Below, one piece after another: positions 55,131 to 62,869 of a stretch of 64,000 nucleotides of DNA. The DNA is from Thioalkalivibrio thiocyanodenitrificans ARhD 1 (GTDB lineage: Bacteria; Pseudomonadota; Gammaproteobacteria; Ectothiorhodospirales; Ectothiorhodospiraceae), in the NCBI RefSeq assembly GCF_000378965.1, contig NZ_KB900536.1, positions 1,604,052 to 1,668,051 on the forward strand, in the 5' to 3' direction. Positions within the stretch are counted from its first letter, which is position 1. Every line of letters starts with the position of its first letter. A program made the position numbers and the translations under genes. A model generated the notes under the pieces. That model was given only the letters and a program-made list of their open reading frames with translations. It ran no database searches and was not told the DNA's origin.

Positions 55131-56126
55131 ATGATGACTGTGGTAGGTATCGATATCTCGGCCCAATCCTTCGACCTGGTCAGCCGCCGCGATGGGCGTA
55201 ACGCCAAGGCGCAGCGCTTCGAACAGAGCCCCCAGGGCCATGCCCGTGCCATCAGCCACCTCAAGGGGCTCAAGCCTGAGTGCATCGTCATGGAGGCCAC
55301 CGGGGTCTATTACCTGGACCTGGCGGTCGCTCTGCATGAGGCCGATTTGCCAGTGTGTGTGATCAACCCGCGCAGCTTTCGCCACTTTGCCGAGATCCAT
55401 CTCACGGGCACCAAGACCGATGCCATCGATGCCGCGCTGCTTGCCGAGTACGGCGAACGCATGACGCCCCGGCGCTGGACGCCGCCGCCGAAGCACTGCC
55501 TGGGGTTGCGCGATATTGGACGGCAAATCAATCGCTTGATACATGCCCGCACCCAGGCCAAGAACCGCCTGCACGCGCTCAGCGCCAAGACGAGCACGCC
55601 TGAGCTGCTCATCGAGGACGAGCAAGACGGCATCGCCCAGCTGGATCGGCGCATTGAACGACTCAAACAGGCAGCCCTGGAGTTGATCGCTCAGTCCGAG
55701 ACACTCTCGAGCCACTTCGAGCACATAAGCACGGCCCGAGGCATGGGCCAAGCCAGCAGCGTGGCGGTGCTTGCCGAACTGTGTACCCTGCCGAGCGATC
55801 TCAAGGCCGCGCAGGTCAGCCGCCATGCCGGACTCGATGTACGGCTCACGCAGTCGGGGAGCAGTGTCAACAGCCCGGGACGCCTGAGTAAGGCCGGTAA
55901 CGCCTATCTGAGGGCCGCGCTCTACATGCCCGCCATGGTGGCCATCCGCCATGAACCCAGGGCCAAGGCCTTCTATGAGGCGCTGGTGGCACGCGGGAAG
56001 AAAAAGATTCAGGCCCTGTGCGCCGTGATGCGCAAGTACCTCACCGGATTGTGGGCCTGCATCAAAACTCGAACCCCCTTCGATGCCGCGGCGCTGTTCA
56101 GCGATCAACACCTCAACAAGGCTTGA
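55131..56126 (+). CDS. IS110-family DEDD transposase
   Basis: A 331-residue recombinase. The N-terminal RuvC-like domain has Asp in VVGIDISAQSFD, Glu in VMEATGVYYLD and the Asp pair in TKTDAIDAALLAEYG; the C-terminal domain has the Ser-bearing GRLSKAGNAYLRAALY. IS110 enzymes use a bridge RNA for targeting. Two adjacent ATGs (55131 and 55134) exist; the second is slightly better placed after AAAGGA. The reading frame is intact, so the element may still be active. Confidence 0.95.
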   Translation: MMTVVGIDISAQSFDLVSRRDGRNAKAQRFEQSPQGHARAISHLKGLKPECIVMEATGVYYLDLAVALHEADLPVCVINPRSFRHFAEIHLTGTKTDAIDAALLAEYGERMTPRRWTPPPKHCLGLRDIGRQINRLIHARTQAKNRLHALSAKTSTPELLIEDEQDGIAQLDRRIERLKQAALELIAQSETLSSHFEHISTARGMGQASSVAVLAELCTLPSDLKAAQVSRHAGLDVRLTQSGSSVNSPGRLSKAGNAYLRAALYMPAMVAIRHEPRAKAFYEALVARGKKKIQALCAVMRKYLTGLWACIKTRTPFDAAALFSDQHLNKA

Positions 56127-56493
56127 CCGGGAACGGAGTATCTACGGATTGAAGCCAACCGGACGGTTCGTAGGATGGGCAAAGCGCAGCGTGCCCATGC
56201 GGCCCTCCCACACATCCTGACCCCTGCCTCCTTGACTGACCGCACAGCATGTTGTTTCGCATGCTTCGGGAGCGACCCGTAAGTCCTGTGAACAAGCTGG
56301 TGGGTTTTCACAGCGATTCCTGTGTCGATTCACGCGCCGGGGTTCGCCCCGGCCTTCAATTCACGTAAGCTGTCCGCAACGCCGCGCAGTCATCGCAGAA
56401 TCTGCCACGGACGACATTTTCCACCGGTGCCCGCCCGGGGTTCAGTGAGGAACGGTCCGCCATCGAATGCAGCACCGAGGGGGTACGAGCGCG
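56127..56493. other. 367-bp gap between the IS110 transposase gene and pckG
   Basis: 44 bp of IS right end, then the REP-like copy (56170-56252), then about 240 bp upstream of pckG with no gene seen. The ribosome site GAGGGGG lies about 10 nt before the pckG ATG. Confidence 0.55.
56170..56252. repeat. REP-like copy flanking IS110 on the right
   Basis: GTAGGATGGGCAAAGCGCAG and following sequence to about 56252 match the left flank at 54780-54862, in the same orientation. Downstream the sequence diverges (TTGTTTCGCATG), so the opposed arm is missing. Confidence 0.88.
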
Positions 56494-58362
56494 ATGACAA
56501 CAAGGCATGACGGTGCCAGCCGCACCAGCCACCGCCAATTGCTGCAATGGGTCGAGGAGATGGCCCGTCTGTGCAGGCCGGAACGCATCTACTGGTGCGA
56601 CGGCAGCCGGGAGGAATGCGACCGGCTTTGCGAGGACATGGTGCAGAGCGGCACCTTCATCCGCCTGAATCCCGACAAGCGGCCCAACAGCTACCTGGCC
56701 CGATCCCATCCCAGCGACGTCGCCCGGGTCGAGGACCGCACCTTCATCTGCTCACGTCGCGAAGAGGACGCCGGCCCCACCAACAACTGGATGGACCCGG
56801 AGCAGATGCGCACGCGGCTCAATGAGCTGTTCGACGGCTGCATGGCCGGGCGCACCATGTACGTCATCCCCTTCAGCATGGGCCCCATCGGATCGCCCAT
56901 CGCCCACATCGGGGTTGAGATCAGCGACTCCCCCTACGTGGCGGTCAACCAGCGCATCATGACCCGCATGGGCCAGGCCGCACTGGACGCCCTGGGCGAG
57001 GACGGGCACTTCGTGCCGTGCATGCACAGCGTCGGCGCGCCGCTCGCGCCCGGCGAGCGGGACGTGCCCTGGCCCTGCGCCGGGAACATCGAGGACAAGT
57101 ACATCTGCCACTTCCCGGAGACCCGGGAGATCTGGTCCTACGGCAGCGGCTATGGAGGCAACGCCCTGCTGGGCAAAAAATGCTTCGCCCTGCGCATCGC
57201 CTCGGTGATGGGCCGTGACGAAGGCTGGCTGGCCGAGCACATGCTGATCCTGGGCGCCGAATCGCCGGAAGGCCGCAAGCATTACATCGCCGCCGCCTTC
57301 CCCAGCGCCTGCGGCAAGACCAACTTCGCCATGCTCATTCCGCCGCCCGCCTTCAAGGGCTGGAAGATCACCACCGTGGGCGACGACATCGCGTGGATCA
57401 AGCCCAACCCCGAGGACGGCAGGTTCTACGGCATCAATCCGGAGAACGGCTTCTTCGGGGTTGCACCAGGCACCAACGCCAACTCGAACCCCAACGCCAT
57501 GGCCTCCCTCGACGCCAACGTCATTTTCACAAACACGGCACTCACAGATGACGGCGACGTCTGGTGGGAGGGGCTTACCGAGGAACCGCCGGAGCACCTG
57601 ATCGACTGGCAGGGCCGCGACTGGACACCGGGCTGCGGACGCCCGGCCGCACATCCCAACTCGCGCTTCACCGCACCCATCAGCCAGTGTCCGTCCGTGG
57701 ATCCCCACTGGGAGGACCCGAAGGGCGTGCCCATCGACGCCTTCCTGTTCGGCGGCCGTGTAAGCAACAACTTCCCGCTGGTGTTCCAGAGCTACAACTG
57801 GGAGCACGGGGTCTACCTGGCGGCGACCATGGGCTCCGAGGCCACCGCCGCCGCCATCGGCCAGAACGGCATGCGGCGTGATCCCATGGCCATGCTGCCC
57901 TTCTGCGGGTACAACATGGCGGACTACTGGAAGCACTGGCTGCGCATCGGCCGCCGGCACGTGGCCACCCCGCCGCTGATCTTCCGGGTCAACTGGTTTC
58001 GCAAAGACAGCCACGGGCGCTTCGTCTGGCCCGGCTTCCGTGAAAACATGCGCGTGCTGAAATGGATCATCGAGCGCTGCGAGGGACGCGGCGCGGCGGT
58101 GGAGAGCCCGCTCGGCTGGCTGCCCGGCTGGCACGACCTCTCCTGGGACGGCATCGACTTCGAGCGCGACGACTTCATCACGATCATGAACATCGACAAG
58201 GAACGCGCCCGGCTGGAGACCGTCGATCAGGAAGAATTGTTCACCCGCTTCGGTGACCATCTGCCCCGGGAAATGGAGCTGGAACGCGAACTGCAGCTCG
58301 CGCGCCTGTACCACTCCCCGGGCATCTGGGACCTCTCCCGCGCGAGCGCGACCCGGGACTGA
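56494..58362 (+). CDS. pckG: Phosphoenolpyruvate carboxykinase, GTP type
   Basis: A 622-residue enzyme interconverting oxaloacetate and phosphoenolpyruvate with GTP. It has the P-loop [12 protein letters not shown], the substrate-binding [12 protein letters not shown], the metal region GDDIAWI and FLFGGR, matching GTP-type PEPCKs (about 610-625 residues) rather than the ATP type. I chose the ATG at 56494 because of its GAGGGGG ribosome site; an in-frame ATG at 56467 has none. It serves gluconeogenesis or anaplerotic flux. The IS110 element upstream does not appear to interrupt it. Confidence 0.95.
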   Translation: MTTRHDGASRTSHRQLLQWVEEMARLCRPERIYWCDGSREECDRLCEDMVQSGTFIRLNPDKRPNSYLARSHPSDVARVEDRTFICSRREEDAGPTNNWMDPEQMRTRLNELFDGCMAGRTMYVIPFSMGPIGSPIAHIGVEISDSPYVAVNQRIMTRMGQAALDALGEDGHFVPCMHSVGAPLAPGERDVPWPCAGNIEDKYICHFPETREIWSYGSGYGGNALLGKKCFALRIASVMGRDEGWLAEHMLILGAESPEGRKHYIAAAFPSACGKTNFAMLIPPPAFKGWKITTVGDDIAWIKPNPEDGRFYGINPENGFFGVAPGTNANSNPNAMASLDANVIFTNTALTDDGDVWWEGLTEEPPEHLIDWQGRDWTPGCGRPAAHPNSRFTAPISQCPSVDPHWEDPKGVPIDAFLFGGRVSNNFPLVFQSYNWEHGVYLAATMGSEATAAAIGQNGMRRDPMAMLPFCGYNMADYWKHWLRIGRRHVATPPLIFRVNWFRKDSHGRFVWPGFRENMRVLKWIIERCEGRGAAVESPLGWLPGWHDLSWDGIDFERDDFITIMNIDKERARLETVDQEELFTRFGDHLPREMELERELQLARLYHSPGIWDLSRASATRD

Positions 58363-58407
58363 GCCGGCGCGGCCGGGGCGTGCACGCCCCCGGTGCGCCG
58401 GAGCGAA

Positions 58408-58704
58408 TCAGACGCAGCCCGTGGGCTTGGGCAGACCGCCGTACTTGGTGATCGGCTTCATCGGGCCGGTCATCCACATCTTGAACAGTGCCTTCTGGTC
58501 CTCGTCGATGTACTTGGCGAACTTGCGGATCGACGGCACCACGCCGGACTCCTCGTAGAAATCGCGCGCCTTCAGGATATGGGACCACTGGGCCTCATCG
58601 AGCGCAACGCCGTCGACCTCGGCCATGGCGCGCCCGATCTCCGGTGTCCAGGCGTCGCGGTCCACCAGATAACCATCACCGTCACGCTGCGGAATCTCCA
58701 TCAT
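58408..58704 (-). CDS. tusE: TusE/DsrC-family sulfur carrier with a single C-terminal cysteine
   Basis: A 98-residue protein of the TusE/DsrC family, including the C-terminal GLPKPTGCV arm whose penultimate Cys carries sulfur. Full DsrC of sulfite reductase systems has a second Cys 11 residues upstream (around ACxIAG); here that position is within ITKYGG, without Cys. It is therefore closer to TusE-like sulfur relay in tRNA thiolation, or a DsrC-like paralog. Starts at 58704 and 58701 are both preceded by AGGAG; the former is listed. A candidate -35 (TTGACT on the minus strand, 58784-58789) lies upstream. Confidence 0.85.
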   Translation of the reverse strand: MMEIPQRDGDGYLVDRDAWTPEIGRAMAEVDGVALDEAQWSHILKARDFYEESGVVPSIRKFAKYIDEDQKALFKMWMTGPMKPITKYGGLPKPTGCV

Positions 58705-58886
58705 CAATCTCCTGCTGTCAGTTCATGTTCCGAGGCCGGCCGGCCTCGGTGAGGGGCGAAACCCTACAATAACCTATAAATTTAGTCAACTATTGCCGGC
58801 AGCAGACGGAGACATCAGCCTGTCGGATCGGCCGCTGTGCCAGGGCCGGGAATCCGGACTCCTAAGAAGTATAATATTGCATTAAT

Positions 58887-58920
58887 GATACCTGGAATCT
58901 AATATCTGATATCTGAAACG
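58887..58920. repeat. Short heptad-like array in the XRE regulator leader
   Basis: Units GATACCT, GGAATCT, AATATCT, GATATCT, then GAAACG, in 7-bp phase. It lies 25 nt before the XRE-family ATG. It is weak and short; the period is visible but the units vary. Confidence 0.55.
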
Positions 58921-58944
58921 TCATTTTATAGGGAGAGTCCGTCC

Positions 58945-59214
58945 ATGATCACGGCGGGACAGATGCGCGCCGCCCGGGCGCTGCTCGGGATCGACCAGAA
59001 CCGGCTGGCAGAACTGGCCGGGTTGTCCCTGCCCACCATCCAGCGCATGGAGAGCGGCTCCGGCACCGTGCGCGCCAACGTCAATTCGCTGATGAAGGTG
59101 GTCGAGGCCCTGGACCGCGCGGGCATCGACCTGATCGGCGAAGGCGCCGTGAGCACCGGGGGCGGGCGCGGGGTCCGGCTCAAGGCGCCCCCGGACACGG
59201 ACACGGGCGCCTGA
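58945..59214 (+). CDS. XRE-family transcriptional regulator
   Basis: An 89-residue protein whose residues 4-60 form a helix-turn-helix (RAARALLGIDQNRLAELAGLSLPTIQRMESG, core QNRLAELAGLSLPTIQRME). The C-terminal 25 residues are Gly/Pro/Asp-rich and probably disordered. The ATG at 58945 follows GGGAG. Its stop is 3 bases before the GTG of the hyfB-like gene, so it is probably part of that operon and may control it. Similar small regulators precede membrane-complex operons in other bacteria, but I cannot name a proven target. Confidence 0.85.
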   Translation: MITAGQMRAARALLGIDQNRLAELAGLSLPTIQRMESGSGTVRANVNSLMKVVEALDRAGIDLIGEGAVSTGGGRGVRLKAPPDTDTGA

Positions 59215-59217
59215 ACC

Positions 59218-61224
59218 GTGGCCGGTACCCTCCTGCTTGCCCTGTCCGCCGTGGGACTCGCCCTGCTGTCGGCGCTGATCGCCTGTTTCACGGTGCGGGA
59301 ACCCCGCCTGCTGCGCCTCGCCGCCATGCCGGTCTTCGGGGTGGCCGGGCTCGCGGCGGCGGCGGCCGGCCTGACGGCCCTGTGGCAGGGCGACACGCTC
59401 ACGGCCGTGCTCCCGCTGGGCCTGCCGTGGCTGCCCTGGCAGATACGGCTGGATGCCCTGTCCGGTTTCCTGCTGGTGGTGATCGGCGTGGTGACCTTCG
59501 CCGTGGGCCTCTACGGTCCCGGGTACGTGCGCGGCCTGGAGCAGGGGCGCGAGTCCCTCCCCGCCCTGGGCGGATTCGGCGGGCTCTTCCTGGCGGGGAT
59601 GCTGCTGGTGGTGCTCGCCGACGACGCCTTCATGTTCATGGTGTCGTGGGAGGTGATGTCACTGGCGTCGTACTTTCTCGTGGCCTTCCACCACGATCAT
59701 GCCGCCAACCGGCGCGCCGCGTTCCTGTACCTGCTGATGGCCCACGTGGGCGCCCTCGCCATCCTGCTGGGCTACGGCGTGCTGGCGTCCTTTGGCGGAG
59801 GCTTCGGATTCGACGCCATGCGCGGGGCGGAACTCTCCTTCGGCTGGGCCAGCATCGCCTTCGTCCTGGCCTTCATCGGCTTCGGCATGAAGGCGGGCCT
59901 CGTGCCCCTGCACGCCTGGCTGCCGGAGGCGCATCCGGCGGCGCCCTCCCACATCTCGGCGCTCATGTCCGGCGTCATGCTCAAGGTGGCCGTGTACGGC
60001 TTCATCCGTTTCGTCTTCGACCTGGTGGGCGAATTCCACTGGCAATGGGGCGTGGCGGTGCTGATGGCAGGCAGCGTGACCGCGCTCATGGGCGTGCTCT
60101 ATGCCCTCATGCAGCAGGACCTCAAGCGCCTGCTGGCCTACTCCTCGGTGGAGAACATCGGCATCATCTTCATCGCCCTGGGCCTGTCCATCCTGTACCT
60201 GTCCACGGGGCACACGACCCTGGGCGTCCTGGCGCTGATCGCGGCGCTGTATCACACCATCAACCACGCGCTGTTCAAGGGGCTGCTGTTTCTCGGCGCC
60301 GGCGCGATCCTGCACAGTGCACACGAACGCAACCTGGAACAGATGGGCGGCCTGCTGCGCCGCATGCCATGGACCGGCCTGTTCTTCCTGGTCGGCTGCA
60401 TGTCCATCGCGGCGCTGCCGCTGTTCAACGGCTTCGTCTCCGAGTGGCTCACCTTCCAGTCCGCGCTTCAGGCCTGGCAGCTGGAGAGCGGCGTGCTGCG
60501 CAGCCTCGTGCCCGTCGCGGCGGCCACGCTGGCGCTCACCGCGGCGCTGGGCGCGGCCCTGTTCGTGAAGGTCTACGGCGTGGCCTTCCTCGGTCAGGCC
60601 CGCAGCCGCCACGTGCGCCGCGCCCGCCGACCGCCTCTCGGCATGCGCGCCGCCCAGGGGATGCTCGCCGCGCTGTGCCTGGCCTTCGGCCTGATGCCCA
60701 CCATGGTGGTGGCGACCCTGCAGACGATTCCGTTGCAACTCCTCGGCGCGGGCATCCCCGAGGCCACCGCCCAGGGCTGGCTATGGCTGACACCCGTCGG
60801 CGCCGAGACCGCCAGCTACAACGCGCCGCTGGTGGCGGCTCTGCTGGCCGTCATGGCCGCCGTGGCGATCTGGGTGTGGGGCCGCGGCGCCGTACGCCGC
60901 GTGCGGCCCGGCGATCCCTGGGACTGCGGCTTCGCGCCGCCGAGTGCCCGCATGCAGTACACGGCCGCCGCCTTCTCCCAACCCGTACGCCGGGTGTTCG
61001 GCCTGCTGTTTCACGTCGATGAATCCGTCGGGGTGCGGGAAGACGGCTCGCTGCGCCACCGGCTGGAGGTCCGCGACCGGCTCTGGGATCTCCTCTACGC
61101 CCCGGTGGCCCGGACGGTGGAGTCGGCCGCGCGGCGCGTGGTGCGCCTGCAGTCGGGCAGCGTGCGCATCTACCTGGGCTGGACCTTGATGACCCTGCTG
61201 GTGCTCCTGTGGCTCATCTCATGA
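59218..61224 (+). CDS. hyfB: HyfB-like proton-conducting membrane subunit
   Basis: A 668-residue membrane protein of the NuoL/M/N-MrpA family, matching hydrogenase-4 subunit B (about 672 residues) in size and order. About 15-16 membrane helices; proton-channel residues include Glu in MVSWEVMSLASYF and Lys in GFGMKAGLVPLHAWLPEAHP (core KAGLVPLHAWLPEA), and AYSSVENIGIIF. The GTG at 59218 is the only start that keeps the first helix. It overlaps the next gene by 4 bases (ATGA). It probably moves ions with a soluble redox module not visible here. Confidence 0.9.
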   Translation: MAGTLLLALSAVGLALLSALIACFTVREPRLLRLAAMPVFGVAGLAAAAAGLTALWQGDTLTAVLPLGLPWLPWQIRLDALSGFLLVVIGVVTFAVGLYGPGYVRGLEQGRESLPALGGFGGLFLAGMLLVVLADDAFMFMVSWEVMSLASYFLVAFHHDHAANRRAAFLYLLMAHVGALAILLGYGVLASFGGGFGFDAMRGAELSFGWASIAFVLAFIGFGMKAGLVPLHAWLPEAHPAAPSHISALMSGVMLKVAVYGFIRFVFDLVGEFHWQWGVAVLMAGSVTALMGVLYALMQQDLKRLLAYSSVENIGIIFIALGLSILYLSTGHTTLGVLALIAALYHTINHALFKGLLFLGAGAILHSAHERNLEQMGGLLRRMPWTGLFFLVGCMSIAALPLFNGFVSEWLTFQSALQAWQLESGVLRSLVPVAAATLALTAALGAALFVKVYGVAFLGQARSRHVRRARRPPLGMRAAQGMLAALCLAFGLMPTMVVATLQTIPLQLLGAGIPEATAQGWLWLTPVGAETASYNAPLVAALLAVMAAVAIWVWGRGAVRRVRPGDPWDCGFAPPSARMQYTAAAFSQPVRRVFGLLFHVDESVGVREDGSLRHRLEVRDRLWDLLYAPVARTVESAARRVVRLQSGSVRIYLGWTLMTLLVLLWLIS

Positions 61225-62174
61225 CCGCATCGCCCTGGGCGCTCGCTGTCCTGCAGGCGATGCTGTACGCGCTGCTGGCGCCGCTGCTGGTGGGCTGCAT
61301 CCGCAGGATGAAGGCGCTGCTTCAGAACCGGCGCGGCGCCTCCGTGCTGCAGCCCTACCGGGACCTCTACAAGCTGATGGGCAAGGAGGCCCGGGTCGCG
61401 CATACCGCCTCCCCTCTTTTCCGGGCGGCGCCCTACGTGGTCTTCTCCGCCACCTGGCTGGCGGCGGCCAGCGTACCCCTGCTCGCGGTCCAACTGCCCA
61501 CCGCGATGCTCGCCGACCTCATCGTGCTGGTGGGGCTGCTGGCCATGGCCCGGTTCTTCCTCGCCCTGGCCGGGATGGACACGGGCACTGCGTTCGGCGG
61601 CATGGGCGCCTCCCGGGAGATGCTCGTCTCCGCGCTGGCGGAACCGGCCATGCTGCTGGCGGTGTTCACCCTGGCCATGACCGCCCACAGCACCAACCTC
61701 TCCAGCATCATCGATTCGCAACTGGCCGCCGGGCTGGTGCTGCGCCCGTCGTTCCTGTTCGCCCTGGGCGCCCTGATGCTCGTGGCCGTTGCCGAGACCG
61801 GCCGCATCCCCGTGGACAATCCGGCCACCCACCTGGAACTGACCATGATTCACGAGGCCATGATCCTGGAGTATTCGGGCCGGCATCTGGCGCTCATGGA
61901 ATGGGCCGCCCAGATCAAGCTGATGCTCTACGGCGTGCTGATCGTCAACGTGTTCCTGCCCTGGGGCATTGCGCAGGACTTCGCCCCCGAGGCGCTGCTG
62001 GCCGGACTGGGAGCGGTGCTGCTGAAACTGCTCGCGCTGGCGGCGCTGCTGGCGGTCGCCGAGACGGTGCTGGCCAAGATGCGCCTGTTCCGGGTGCCCG
62101 CCTTCCTGAACCTTGCCCTGCTGCTCGGCCTGCTCGGCCTGCTCAGCCACGTGATCCTGGAGGTCGGCACATGA
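61221..62174 (+). CDS. hyfC: HyfC-like membrane subunit (NuoH/HycD family)
   Basis: A 317-residue membrane protein with about eight helices. Family signatures are GCIRRMKALLQNRRGASVLQPYRDLYKL (core RRGASVLQPYRDLYKL) and VAETGRIPVDNPATHLELTM (core GRIPVDNPATHLELT), which contact the quinone or Fe-S side in NuoH-type subunits. It starts inside the upstream stop (ATGA at 61221) and overlaps the next gene by 4 bases. Confidence 0.9.
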   Translation: MTASPWALAVLQAMLYALLAPLLVGCIRRMKALLQNRRGASVLQPYRDLYKLMGKEARVAHTASPLFRAAPYVVFSATWLAAASVPLLAVQLPTAMLADLIVLVGLLAMARFFLALAGMDTGTAFGGMGASREMLVSALAEPAMLLAVFTLAMTAHSTNLSSIIDSQLAAGLVLRPSFLFALGALMLVAVAETGRIPVDNPATHLELTMIHEAMILEYSGRHLALMEWAAQIKLMLYGVLIVNVFLPWGIAQDFAPEALLAGLGAVLLKLLALAALLAVAETVLAKMRLFRVPAFLNLALLLGLLGLLSHVILEVGT

Positions 62175-62869
62175 TCCTGTCCGATCTTCCACTGCTGCAG
62201 CAGCTGGTGCTGGTGCTCGCGGCCCTGATCCTGTTCAGCTCGTTCGTGCTGCTGGAACAGTCGCGGCTGGTGTCCGCCATTCACGTGTTCGCCTGGCAGG
62301 GCGCGCTGGTGGCGTTGGTGACCGCCGTGGTGGCCTTCGCCGACCAGCGCCCCCACCTCTATTACTCCGCCCTGCTGACCCTCTCGCTCAAGGCGCTGCT
62401 GATCCCGTGGATGCTGCACCGCCTGGCGCGCCGCCTGGAACTGGAGCGCCACGTGGAATCCCTGCGCCGCCCGGCGCTGGTGATCATGGCGGCCGTTGCG
62501 CTGGTGATCTTCAGCTACTGGCTGGTCCTGCCGCTGGTGCAGCAGGAGCTGACCTTCACCCGCAACATCGTCGCCATCAGCCTGGCGTGCGTGCTCATCG
62601 GGCTGCTGATGATGGCGACCCGGCCCCAGGCCGTCCTGCAGGTGCTCGGCTTCATGGCCATGGAGAACGGGCTGTTCCTGGCCGCCGTGTCGGCCACCGG
62701 CGGCATGCCCCTGGTGGTGGAACTGGGCGTGGCCTTCGACGTGCTGGTGGCCATGGTGCTGTTCGGCGTGTTCTTCCTGCACATCCGAGAGAGCATCGAT
62801 TCTCTGGACGTGGACCGTCTCAACCGGTTGACGGAAGCAGAGACCGAGGCGGAGGAGGAACTACGGTGA
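62171..62869 (+). CDS. hyfE: HyfE-like membrane subunit
   Basis: A 232-residue membrane protein with about seven helices, similar to hydrogenase-4 component E, whose C-terminal part is NuoK/MrpC-like. The segment LGFMAMENGLFLAAV and VELGVAFDVLVAMVL match that family, including the Glu in the membrane. Its ATG (62171) overlaps the hyfC stop, and its own stop overlaps the hyfF GTG, giving strict translational coupling. Confidence 0.88.
   Translation: MILSDLPLLQQLVLVLAALILFSSFVLLEQSRLVSAIHVFAWQGALVALVTAVVAFADQRPHLYYSALLTLSLKALLIPWMLHRLARRLELERHVESLRRPALVIMAAVALVIFSYWLVLPLVQQELTFTRNIVAISLACVLIGLLMMATRPQAVLQVLGFMAMENGLFLAAVSATGGMPLVVELGVAFDVLVAMVLFGVFFLHIRESIDSLDVDRLNRLTEAETEAEEELR

Larger units (their letters stand above)
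54886..56170 (+). mobile_element. IS110-family insertion sequence
   Basis: One DEDD-type transposase gene with about 245 bp of non-coding DNA on its left and 44 bp on its right, between REP-like copies. The total of about 1.3 kb is typical of IS110. There are no terminal inverted repeats, as expected for the family. The exact ends could not be set; I used the edges of the two REP-like copies. Confidence 0.75.

Noticed and set aside
56467-56493. Earlier ATG for pckG at 56467
   Set aside because: It lacks a ribosome site, whereas the ATG at 56494 has GAGGGGG upstream; the nine extra residues look non-family.
59659-60738. 359-residue minus-strand frame opposite hyfB
   Set aside because: Antisense of a well-supported membrane gene and composed of Gln/His/Arg-rich sequence.
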